From positions 1 through 8,279 of the forward strand of contig DBQN01000093.1 of NCBI GenBank assembly GCA_002305255.1: a DNA stretch of 8,279 nucleotides. Direction: 5' to 3'. The position numbers and the translations under genes are program-made. The notes under the pieces were generated by a model. That model was not told the origin of the DNA and ran no database searches. It was given only the letters and a program-made list of their open reading frames with translations. Of the stretch, positions 1 through 5,693 are shown piece by piece. How positions within the stretch are numbered: position 1 is the first letter of the stretch; every line of letters begins with the position of its first letter. This DNA comes from Firmicutes bacterium UBA1393 (GTDB lineage: Bacteria; Bacillota; DTU025).

Positions 1-429
1 ACGGGCGTGGGCAAGACATTCATAGCCTGCGCCCTTGCTCACTCCGCCTGTCGACACGGGTTCAGCGCGCGGTACTACAGAGTGCCGCGCCTGCTCTCCG
101 ACCTGGCCATCGCTCGCGGCGACGGATCATACGCAAGAATGCTGAGCAGGTTGTCTAGGATACGATTGCTGGTCCTCGATGATTGGGGAACAGCGCCGTT
201 GGGGCCGTCGGAGAGCCGCGACATCCTGGAGATCATCGATGATCGCAGTCAGCTGTCCTGCACGATCATGGCCAGTCAGCTCCCTGTCGAGGACTGGCAC
301 GCGTCCATTCTCGATCCGTCTGTGGCCGATGCGGTCCTCGATCGCCTCGTCCACAACTCACACAGAATACGCTTGAAGGGGGAATCGATGAGGAAGGTAG
401 AACAGCGGGCACAGCGAACCATTGACTGA
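1..429 (+). CDS. istB: IstB-like AAA+ transposition helper ATPase, C-terminal 142 residues (5' end outside window)
   Basis: The reading frame is open from base 1. The visible protein starts inside the Walker A loop (TGVGKT) and has Walker B as LLVLDDW near visible residues 54-60. It then has the sensor-1 region TIMASQ and the family's C-terminal block HRIRLKGESMRKV. IstB is the AAA+ ATPase that binds target DNA and activates the IstA transposase of IS21-family elements. Relative to the complete IstB at 5694-6452 it lacks about 107 N-terminal residues, presumably because they lie off the window. There are no internal stops or frameshifts in the visible part. By eye about 81 of 137 aligned residues match the other IstB, so this is a divergent relative and not a recent duplicate. 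Confidence 0.92.
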   Translation, partial: TGVGKTFIACALAHSACRHGFSARYYRVPRLLSDLAIARGDGSYARMLSRLSRIRLLVLDDWGTAPLGPSESRDILEIIDDRSQLSCTIMASQLPVEDWHASILDPSVADAVLDRLVHNSHRIRLKGESMRKVEQRAQRTID

Positions 430-450
430 GGCACATAAGCCCATACCCGG

Positions 451-467
451 CGTCGCTTCGCTCCGAC
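451..467 (+). repeat. 17-bp subterminal motif shared with the other IS21 element
   Basis: CGTCGCTTCGCTCCGAC lies between istB and the 23-bp repeats. The same 17 bases occur with no mismatch, in istB-sense orientation, at 5581-5597. The motif starts 121 bp from the IS-A tip and 118 bp from the IS-B tip. Its ends, GTCG and CGAC, are complementary, so it could form a small hairpin or be a protein-binding site. The function is unknown. Confidence 0.6.
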
Positions 468-472
468 CTGTC

Positions 473-587
473 CTGCGCGACTTGCCGAAACTACCGGATT
501 ACTTGAGCCGGAACAGCTGGACGACTTGCCCCGGAACGAGTGGACGTTTTCCTCCGGACTACGTGGACGATTTCGCCGGAATACGCA
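473..587 (+). repeat. Five tandem degenerate 23-bp repeats at the istB-side end of IS-A
   Basis: Units start at 473, 496, 519, 542 and 565. The CCGGA core recurs at 508, 531, 554 and 577, exactly 23 bp apart, and a diverged CCGAA sits at 485. The last four units begin GGAC or GGAT. The outermost unit ends in the CA tip of the element. IS21-family elements are known to carry several direct subterminal repeats that are presumed transposase-binding sites. Five contiguous units in strict phase fill this whole end. Confidence 0.72.
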
Positions 588-660
588 CTAAGCACCGTGG
601 CATCCAACGAGTGCTGACTCCGGGTAGCATCATTGAGTTACTTGAGCGTACCCATGGTGG

Positions 661-876
661 ATGAGCTCCTGCTGCACATGTGTGGTTGCTGGTGCGATTC
701 TGGAAGGTTCCCGCGTCCTTCTTATGGCGCAGATGAAGGTCCCTCCATGCTGGCATCTGAGAGTGAACCTGGGTTTCAGCGACGCTAACGTTACGTGGTC
801 ATTGATGCATATGTGGCTTTCGGGTAAGCTCAGCAAGCTTCGCCAGCTCGTAAATCCCGAATCGGTGCGCGTGTGA
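661..876 (+). pseudogene. Decayed Nudix hydrolase gene
   Basis: In the frame starting with ATG 661 the text reads VVAGAILEGSRVLL, then KVPPCWHL. This is the pattern of the first strands of a Nudix domain, normally followed by PGGxVEPGE. Here, after WHL, come the codons for RV. A one-base shift then gives EPG (765-773), as if the PGG codons and one further base had been lost from WHL-PGG-RVEPG. In that shifted frame a TAA follows, then YVVIDAYVAFG (792-824), a plausible later Nudix strand. The spacing is too short by some 25-30 residues, so the REx2EE core is missing. The original frame then gives LSKLRQLVNPESVRV and a stop. The gene therefore looks frameshifted and deleted and cannot encode a working enzyme. 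The assignment rests on short motifs and is tentative. Confidence 0.48.
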
Positions 877-996
877 CTGTCGTCCTCGGCATTGGGGTAA
901 CCGTCTACCCAATGCCGCCATGAGCCATTGCATTGGCAGGAGGGCACAATTAGCGTGGTGGATCGTCCACTGCCAGTGTGCTCAGTTGGAGGATGA
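877..996. other. Leader region before the sugar transferase gene, with hairpins
   Basis: No gene is seen here. A long hairpin occupies 887-917 and a small one, GTGGA-TCG-TCCAC, lies at 958-970. The Shine-Dalgarno sequence GGAGG at 988-992 precedes ATG 997 by four bases and ATG 1006 by thirteen. I found no convincing -35/-10 promoter pair, although a promoter for the cassette should lie here or upstream. Confidence 0.5.
887..917. repeat. Hairpin with 12-bp stem upstream of the glycan cassette
   Basis: CGGCATTGGGGTA (887-899) pairs with TACCCAATGCCG (906-917), leaving a six-base loop and one bulged G. No T-run follows on the plus strand (CCATGAGCC), so it is not a classical intrinsic terminator in that direction. 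It may be a leader structure, a protein-binding dyad, or the terminator of the decayed gene just upstream. The pairing is seen directly; the role is inferred. Confidence 0.5.
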
Positions 997-1686
997 ATGA
1001 GCGGGATGAACACCCACATGTCAGGTACGAACCGTCGTCTTCGTATATACGAACGATTCATGAAGCGACCAATGGACATCGTCTTCGCTGCGTCAGCGAT
1101 AGTCGTGTTGTGTCCACTTCTTGTCATAGTAGCCTTGCTGGTAAGGATCAAGTTAGGCAGTCCAGTGCTGTTCAGCCAAAAGAGACCCGGATTGAACGAG
1201 AGAGTGTTCACAATGTACAAGTTCAGGACCATGACCAATGAGAGAGATACTAGTGGGAGTCTGCTACCGGACGAGCGGCGGCTAACCCGATTCGGCAGGA
1301 TATTGCGTTCAACGTCGCTTGACGAACTGCCAGAGTTGTTCAATGTCATTAAGGGAGATATGTCCATCGTAGGGCCCCGTCCTCTGCTCATACGATACCT
1401 GCCGTACTACACGGAAGAAGAGAGGCAGCGCCATCGTGTTAGGCCAGGCTTGACTGGCCTAGCGCAGGTCAATGGGCGCAATCTCCTGGGCTGGGATGAC
1501 CGTATCAGCCTTGACGTTAGGTACGTACACTCCATCTCGTTCGTGGGTGACATGAGGATCCTGATAGCCACGCTAAAACAAGTGGTACAGAGAAAGGACA
1601 TTGTAATGGGTAATCAGCACAAGATGGCAGACCTTGACGTTGAAAGGAGCAAGTCCGGTCATGGAGATATTCCGGCTCTCAACTGA
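997..1686 (+). CDS. Bacterial sugar transferase: monotopic phosphoglycosyl transferase (PglC/EpsL type)
   Basis: This enzyme class moves a sugar 1-phosphate from a UDP-sugar to undecaprenyl phosphate at the cytoplasmic membrane face, the first step of capsule, O-antigen, exopolysaccharide or glycoprotein glycan assembly. The 229-residue protein has only the catalytic core and no N-terminal multi-span domain as in WcaJ or WbaP. Visible marks are: a basic start; a hydrophobic re-entrant segment at about 27-50 broken by Pro40; FTMYKFRTM (71-79); the catalytic Asp-Glu pair D109-E110 in SLDELPELFNVIKGDMS; VGPRPLL (125-131); and RVRPGLTGLAQVNGR (147-161). ATG 997 is four bases from GGAGG (988-992). 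ATG 1006 is thirteen bases away and would shorten the protein by three residues, so the exact start is uncertain. The acetyltransferase gene starts inside its 3' end, which points to one transcript. The sugar substrate cannot be told from sequence. Confidence 0.93.
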   Translation: MSGMNTHMSGTNRRLRIYERFMKRPMDIVFAASAIVVLCPLLVIVALLVRIKLGSPVLFSQKRPGLNERVFTMYKFRTMTNERDTSGSLLPDERRLTRFGRILRSTSLDELPELFNVIKGDMSIVGPRPLLIRYLPYYTEEERQRHRVRPGLTGLAQVNGRNLLGWDDRISLDVRYVHSISFVGDMRILIATLKQVVQRKDIVMGNQHKMADLDVERSKSGHGDIPALN

Positions 1687-2119
1687 CGATGTGGATAAAC
1701 ACAGGGTAGAACTAGAGTTGATGCTTCGGCAAGTATACTCTGAAAGCTTTCCGGATACCGAGATCTACGACGGCCTATACTCTGAACGAATTGAGGCACT
1801 GAAGGCGTACATGAGTGAAGACAGGGCGATTGTCTATGGGGCAAGGGAAGGCAGCCATCTCGTAGGCTTCATATGGATCTTCGAAAGCGATGGATTCGAC
1901 GGCAAGACCATTCACATCAACTACATCGTCGTGCAATCCGGCTCTAGGGGCTATGGTATAGGGCGACGTCTCCTGGATGAAGTTGAGAACCACGCAGAGC
2001 GACGTGGGATACGACAGATAGAGCTTCTTGTCACCTGTAGCAATGAACGGGCAGTAGGTGTGTTCAAACGACAGGGTTTTGGGGTTGAACGCTTCATGAT
2101 GAAGAAGAGGATATCGTAG
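1661..2119 (+). CDS. GNAT-family N-acetyltransferase
   Basis: GNAT enzymes transfer an acyl group, usually acetyl from acetyl-CoA, to an amine. The 152-residue protein shows strand beta4 as IHINYIVVQ (85-92), the CoA pyrophosphate loop RGYGIGRRLL (96-105), the following helix, and the C-terminal motif NERAVGVFKRQGFGVE (128-143). I chose ATG 1661 because AAAGGAG (1643-1649) lies eleven bases upstream. A TTG at 1634 would add nine residues but has no such site. The gene overlaps the sugar transferase by 26 bp, so translation of the two is probably coupled. Given a neighbouring PLP aminotransferase, the substrate may be the amino group that enzyme makes on a nucleotide sugar. Pgl and Eps pathways use a left-handed beta-helix acetyltransferase for that step, so a GNAT here would be an analogue. 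A protein N-terminal or other amine substrate is equally possible. Confidence 0.88.
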   Translation: MEIFRLSTDDVDKHRVELELMLRQVYSESFPDTEIYDGLYSERIEALKAYMSEDRAIVYGAREGSHLVGFIWIFESDGFDGKTIHINYIVVQSGSRGYGIGRRLLDEVENHAERRGIRQIELLVTCSNERAVGVFKRQGFGVERFMMKKRIS

Positions 2120-2514
2120 ACCGCGACGGCAGGTCCGAACCAAGCCAACTGACTGATGGATGCAGCGTCGGCGGCAGCCCTCCATATCGGCTGAGGCAAC
2201 TCTTGATGTGTAGGAGGGTCGGGCTATCAGGTCAGCGGGGCTACGGATGTGAGAAGTGAAATACCTAACTTGGCCTGTCCGACGCGCAATGCAGAGTTCC
2301 ATGGTGTGCAATGCGCATATCACACGTCCAATGTTGCTGACAGTCAGACGTATCGCTCCAGCGTGTTGCTGGCTTACCATGTGCTATACCATCCGGCGGA
2401 TGCATGCCACTAATACACGCTCAGCGGACGCCAACAAGAAGTTCCTGGATTCTCATGCAACAGCGGGCAACTATCCGGTTCAGCAACTGACATCACCGAA
2501 GGAGCATCCGCATA
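2120..2514. other. 395-bp gap between acetyltransferase and aminotransferase genes, no supportable gene
   Basis: All three forward frames contain stops. Open stretches exist, such as a GTG at 2256 reading to 2528 and a GTG at 2249 reading to a TAA near 2405, but neither has a recognisable motif or a good ribosome site. The small palindromes CTGAC-A-GTCAG (2337-2347) and CCAGC-GTGTT-GCTGG (2358-2372) are present. GAAGGAG at 2498-2504 serves the next gene. Because the flanking regions carry decayed genes, this may be a further relic, but I do not recognise its origin. Confidence 0.45.
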
Positions 2515-3471
2515 GTGCAGCATATTAGTAAGCGAGCCTCAAATGAAAGAACACTTGTCAGGAGTGCAATATCGTTTGCCAACGCACGATCGGCATTCGA
2601 AGCGGTGCTCAGGTCGCTCATGCCGGATTCTAGCTGCAAGGTTCTCTTGCCCTCGTACATCGGTTGGAGCAGCCGAGAGGGGTCGGGGGTTTTCGATCCA
2701 GTCCGCCAGGTGGGCGTCTCATATGATTTCTACAGGATGACACGGGATCTGAGGATAGATGTAGATGACCTGATATCAAGACTGGCCCACGGGGACGTGA
2801 CTGTGTTGGTGCTGATACACTACTTCGGCTACCCAGACCCCAGTGCAAAGGTAATAGCGTACCATGCTAGGGAACAGGGCGTAGTGGTGATTGAAGACGA
2901 GGCACATGCGCTTCTGTCCGACTGGATAGGCGGAACATGCGGTCGATGGGGCGACGCATGCATATACTCACTGCACAAGATTCTGCCGTTCTCGGACGGA
3001 GGTCTACTTGTGGCAAACAACACGGTTTTCGGGGACAAGCTGGGTGAGGTTCTGAGAGCCTCGACGGATGCAAGACCGCTCGATTCTAGGCTCCTGTGCT
3101 ATGACCTGTATGGAGTATCGCAGGCTCGCAGAAGGAATGCCAGAGCATTGCTGGATCTGATTCGGCCAGTTGAGGACGTAGCCACTCCGCTGTTCAGGGG
3201 CTTGCCTGATGGGGTGGTGCCGCAGACGCTTCCCGTACTAGTCGACCCGGCAATACGTGATGCGCTGTACAGTGAGATGAACTCATGCGGATTCGGTGTA
3301 GTCAGTCTGTATCATACACTAGTCGAGACAATCAACCGGGATACATATAGCGACTCTCATTGGCTTTCGAGGCGGATCCTGAACCTACCAGTTCACCAAG
3401 ATGTGGACGTAGGTGCGTTAGCGTTGATGGTGGATACACTTGTAGAGTTGCATCAAACACTGCCGAGATAA
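2515..3471 (+). CDS. DegT/DnrJ/EryC1/StrS-family PLP-dependent aminotransferase
   Basis: Members of this fold-type I family usually transfer an amino group from glutamate or glutamine to a keto group of a nucleotide sugar. Visible are: the N-terminal SFANARSAFEAVLRSL segment (20-35); LPSYIGWS (45-52); the ribbon of hydrophobic strands ending IEDEAHAL (126-133), whose Asp128 should hold the pyridine nitrogen of PLP; the Schiff-base lysine K155 in YSLHKILPFSDGGLLVAN; and the C-terminal LNLPVHQDVD (289-298). The protein has 318 residues, shorter than the usual 360-400. Start GTG 2515 is ten bases after AAGGAG (2499-2504). The next gene follows after 34 bp, so the two are likely cotranscribed. 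With the upstream transferase and GNAT it could supply an acylated amino sugar in the manner of PglE or EpsN. A role in amino-acid-like or other keto substrates cannot be excluded. Confidence 0.88.
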   Translation: MQHISKRASNERTLVRSAISFANARSAFEAVLRSLMPDSSCKVLLPSYIGWSSREGSGVFDPVRQVGVSYDFYRMTRDLRIDVDDLISRLAHGDVTVLVLIHYFGYPDPSAKVIAYHAREQGVVVIEDEAHALLSDWIGGTCGRWGDACIYSLHKILPFSDGGLLVANNTVFGDKLGEVLRASTDARPLDSRLLCYDLYGVSQARRRNARALLDLIRPVEDVATPLFRGLPDGVVPQTLPVLVDPAIRDALYSEMNSCGFGVVSLYHTLVETINRDTYSDSHWLSRRILNLPVHQDVDVGALALMVDTLVELHQTLPR

Positions 3472-3505
3472 GCAGTGCCATTACACTTGAATAGGAAGTG
3501 TCGCA

Positions 3506-4573
3506 ATGAGCAGTGGGTTCAAGGCTCTGCGTGCGCATGTCGCCCATGAACGCAAGGAATGGGAGGACATCTGGGCGTCATGGCCGGACCGCGAAGTGAT
3601 GGCTCATCCAGCCTACTGCGAGCTCTTCGCCAGGACTCAGGACACCGCGTTATGTTGCGTGATGAGGCAGGACAAAGGTACTGTAATCTTCCCAGCTATC
3701 CTGAGGCCTCTAGCAGGTGAACCATGGGTGACAGCTGATCACGAGTGGTTCGATCTCACCACCCCGTACGGGTATGGTGGCGCTTTTGCACTTGGGAAGC
3801 CAGATCCAGAACTCTTCTGGCGAGCGTTTCGGCAATGGACTCATCGTGCAAAGCTCGTATCTGCGTTTGTCCGACTTAGTCTTTTTCCGAGCCAGCTCAT
3901 TCCGTTCGATGGAACAGTCTCCGTGATCTCGACCAACGTGGTACGCAGGCTTGATCTCCCACTAGACGGGATATGGAGAAGTTATGAACACAAAGTTCGA
4001 AAGAACGTGAACAAAGCTGTTCGACACGGTCTGGAGCTAGTGGCGGACTTCACTGGGAGCAGCCTGGACGAGTTCCTGGTGGTGTACAACTCCACCATGG
4101 AACGCCGTGGTGCGGCGGACTTCTACTACTTCAACGAAGGGTTCTTCAGAATGCTCATCAGCGGGCTTCCGGGGCAGTTCGGCTTTTTCCATGCGTTGAA
4201 GGATGGCAAAACAGTGTCAACAGAGTTGGTGCTGATATCGCAACACCGCATCTACTCATTCCTGGGTGGGACTCTAGCTGAAGCTTTTGACCTGCGCGCG
4301 AATGATTTTCTCAAGCACTCGATAGTGACCTGGGGGGTGGAGCACGGCAAGAAAGAGTACGTACTGGGGGGCGGGTACAAGGCCCGCGACGGCATATTCC
4401 GGTACAAGTTGTCCTTCGCTCCCGATGGAGAGGTCGACTTCAGGGCTGGAACCGAAGTGTACGACCAGGATGTCTACGCTGCCATGATCTCAATGCGGAG
4501 CCGCTGGGAGGCGAGTAGGAACATGCGTGATTGGGTGCCTGAGCCCGGGTTCTTCCCTCAGTATAGAGGCTGA
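3506..4573 (+). CDS. FemAB-like GNAT-fold acyl/aminoacyl transferase
   Basis: The 355-residue protein fits the FemAB-related family that pairs two GNAT-like domains and, in characterised members, adds amino acids from aminoacyl-tRNA to peptidoglycan precursors; relatives sit in many exopolysaccharide loci with unknown acyl acceptors. Visible blocks are: MAHPAYCELFA (32-42); the first-domain motif TTPYGYGGAF (85-94); VRKNVNKAVRHGLEL (164-178); NSTMERRGAADFYYF (195-209); and the second-domain core FLGGTLAEAFDLRAND (252-267), then LKHSIVTWGVEHGKKEYVLGG (269-289) and GIFRYKLSFAPDG (296-308). There is no signal peptide or membrane span, so it should act in the cytoplasm or at the inner membrane face. 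ATG 3506 is seven bases after AGGAAG (3493-3498). As last intact gene of the cassette it may decorate the lipid-linked glycan or its amino sugar. The donor and acceptor are not evident. Confidence 0.85.
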   Translation: MSSGFKALRAHVAHERKEWEDIWASWPDREVMAHPAYCELFARTQDTALCCVMRQDKGTVIFPAILRPLAGEPWVTADHEWFDLTTPYGYGGAFALGKPDPELFWRAFRQWTHRAKLVSAFVRLSLFPSQLIPFDGTVSVISTNVVRRLDLPLDGIWRSYEHKVRKNVNKAVRHGLELVADFTGSSLDEFLVVYNSTMERRGAADFYYFNEGFFRMLISGLPGQFGFFHALKDGKTVSTELVLISQHRIYSFLGGTLAEAFDLRANDFLKHSIVTWGVEHGKKEYVLGGGYKARDGIFRYKLSFAPDGEVDFRAGTEVYDQDVYAAMISMRSRWEASRNMRDWVPEPGFFPQYRG

Positions 4574-4597
4574 CACGATGCATCAGGGTTCGCCATC

Positions 4598-5169
4598 GCA
4601 GAGCTCACCAGTGCCGTACATCAGAAGGCTCCGAGACAGAAGACCGAAACGCAGTTCTCGATGACGGACAGACTAGTCGACGGACGCGGCAATTTCGGTC
4701 ACGGACCGGTTGCGGTGACGCAGCAACCTGCTAATCCCGCGTGGGACCCCGGATACTAGGTCTTCGAAGATCTCGCGTCCGGAAGCCGATACGGTGCACG
4801 AGTTGAACCGTTCTTGCGAGGACACCACCAGCATTTCGCGAATAGTATGATATCAGGGAGATGGAATTGCTGTCTCCCACCGCGTACAGACGCGGCACGA
4901 GACGTCCTAGGCAGGTCGTGTGACAGCAACTTCTGGGCGGAGTTGTTGTTTACACATATGGTATCTAGACGTATACGGGAATGGGGGCTCCCTCCGGCGT
5001 CGGTAGCCGGTCATGTCTCGTCAAGTGGTGTAAATTGGCGGTGCGGTTCTCTCCGGGTTTGGTGTCGCAAGTCTTGTACAGCCGGGTGGTCCAGTGCCCA
5101 CTGCGCTGCGATCCAATTCGGGGAGCGATCCAGCCTGTCACTGGGCCCAGTTCAGTAATCATACCCTAA
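4598..5169 (+). pseudogene. Decayed type IIA topoisomerase A-subunit gene (gyrA/parC-like)
   Basis: Signature blocks of GyrA/ParC occur in the right order in drifting frames. QFSMTDRLVDGRGNFG (4652-4699) matches the family's FSxRYPLVDGxGNFGS. After an in-frame TAG at 4757 the same frame gives FANSMIS (4835-4855). A frame change then gives GDGIAV (4857-4874), together echoing FPNLLVNGSxGIAVG; the shift is what a two-base deletion there would make. The spacing between these blocks, about 45 residues, is close to that in E. coli GyrA. A third frame gives GGVVVYTYGI, stop, TYTGMG (4936-4986), echoing GGxIxxxxGIxxAYxTGRG, about 22 residues too near. The first ~80 residues of a GyrA, including the start, are absent, and the FemAB-like gene stops just upstream. 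Frames further on (near 5265-5315) might hold the HR and RAHIL region, but that is weak. It is non-functional and unrelated to glycan synthesis. Confidence 0.65.
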
Positions 5170-5463
5170 TGCCACAATGCCGCTCGGCTGGAGATGTGTC
5201 CTACTAGTGCCACCCTATGAGCGATGAGAGTGTGGTCCAGACTCCTCTCCTCGCTGTTCTTGGTGGAACACGAGCGCGCTGGTTGATGCGCTTGGGATAC
5301 GCATAGGTGCTTTCCTCATTCACTGTCGTTCTCGCCGAATACTGGTACACTCCGACAGTCCCTCGTGCTGAAACGGGCGAACTGCATGTCAGCCAATGGA
5401 CAATCCCGGGTTGCCTCTCAGCTTCCCGCCACGAGGTACCCTGTGCGGTTTCGACTCTGATCG
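5170..5463. other. 294-bp stretch without a gene before the IS-B tip
   Basis: No start, ribosome site or recognisable motif supports a gene here, and stops interrupt the frames. Short fragments in two frames, FLVEHE near 5260-5275 and RARWLMRLGYA near 5272-5306, could be a deleted remainder of the topoisomerase gene upstream (compare FLxHRxEVV...RAHILxGL). This is too weak to annotate firmly. The IS-B tip begins at 5464. Confidence 0.35.
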
Positions 5464-5486
5464 TGCGTATTCCGACGCATTCGACC
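5464..5486 (+). repeat. Left terminal inverted repeat of IS-B (istB side)
   Basis: It starts TGCGTATTCCGA and ends CGACC. It pairs imperfectly with 8232-8255 and is nearly the same as the tip of IS-A (19 of 23 bases, first 11 identical). It is also the outermost unit of the 23-bp repeat array. Confidence 0.7.
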
Positions 5487-5578
5487 GGGGATTCCAGCAA
5501 TATGCGGCCACCCGTTACGAAATCATTCAGCCAGCAGCCTGACGCGCTCGGCCATTCATACCGATGTTGTGCATCCGG
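5464..5578 (-). repeat. Five degenerate 23-bp repeats at the istB-side end of IS-B
   Basis: On the plus strand the core CGRCC/CAGCC recurs at 5482, 5505, 5528 and 5549, with spacing 23, 23 and 21. A fifth, weaker unit contains CATCCGG at 5572-5578. Clear units read roughly TTACGAAATCATTCAGCC and CAGCAATATGCGGCC. The same motif, inverted, forms the array at 8119-8255. The probable role is binding of the IstA transposase. Confidence 0.68.
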
Positions 5579-5580
5579 GT

Positions 5581-5597
5581 GTCGGAGCGAAGCGACG
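5581..5597 (-). repeat. 17-bp subterminal motif, identical to the one in IS-A
   Basis: On the minus strand this is CGTCGCTTCGCTCCGAC, identical to 451-467. It lies just inside the repeat array, 118 bp from the tip, between the array and the istB stop codon (about 96 bp away). In IS-A it is only about 21 bp past the istB stop, so its distance to the tip is conserved while its distance to the gene is not. This suggests a DNA site belonging to the end. Confidence 0.6.
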
Positions 5598-5693
5598 AAG
5601 GACATCTCCAATGTAGCACTCCCAGCAATGGAACGTAAAGGGAGCCATCGGGAGCGAGCTTCGGGGGAGCCCTCGGCGGCGAGTTAGTGAGAA

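Larger units (their letters stand above)
1..587 (+). mobile_element. IS21-family element IS-A, istB-side end (truncated by window edge)
   Basis: This stretch joins the 3' part of an istB gene, a conserved 17-bp motif (451-467), five 23-bp repeats (473-587) and a tip ending GGAATACGCA at 587. The tip is placed by comparison with the istB-side tip of the complete element at 5464: read inward, both start TGCGTATTCCG and agree at 19 of the first 23 bases. IS21-family elements end 5'-TG...CA-3', which fits. The istA gene and the other tip would lie left of the window, so I cannot say whether the element is complete in the genome. It is a different IS from the one at 5464-8255, because the IstB proteins share only about 59% identity. 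Confidence 0.8.

Noticed and set aside
422..664. Open frame of 80 codons downstream of the first istB
   Set aside because: It runs through the 23-bp repeats and the tip of the IS, its peptide shows the repeat periodicity and no known motif, and it has no ribosome site.
630..1391. 253-codon open frame on the minus strand
   Set aside because: It is antisense to the well-supported sugar transferase and the Nudix relic and shows no domain of its own.
1775..2380. 201-codon open frame on the minus strand
   Set aside because: It is antisense to the GNAT gene, has no recognisable motif and no convincing start signal.
2256..2528. Possible 90-residue protein between GNAT and aminotransferase genes
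   Set aside because: It starts at a GTG without a Shine-Dalgarno site, overlaps the next gene's start, and its residue composition is not protein-like (many Met, Cys, Arg and His, no domain).
4689..4713. Hairpin GCAA-TCGGTC-ACG-GACCGGTTGC as a terminator for the FemAB-like gene
   Set aside because: It coincides with the LVDGRGNFG codons of the topoisomerase relic, has no T-run, and lies 115 bp past the stop, so it is more likely incidental.
4949..5035. TTTACAC and GTGTAAA inverted pair suggesting IS256-type ends
   Set aside because: Only seven bases match, the interval is 87 bp with no transposase, and the left copy falls in the topoisomerase relic.
4814..5158. 114-codon forward frame and the overlapping minus frame 4965-5162
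   Set aside because: The forward frame contains only fragments of the decayed topoisomerase gene (FANSMIS) before going out of frame, and the minus frame is antisense noise.
5204..5611. 135-codon minus-strand open frame
   Set aside because: It crosses the IS tip, the 23-bp array and the 17-bp motif, so it is an accident of repeat sequence.
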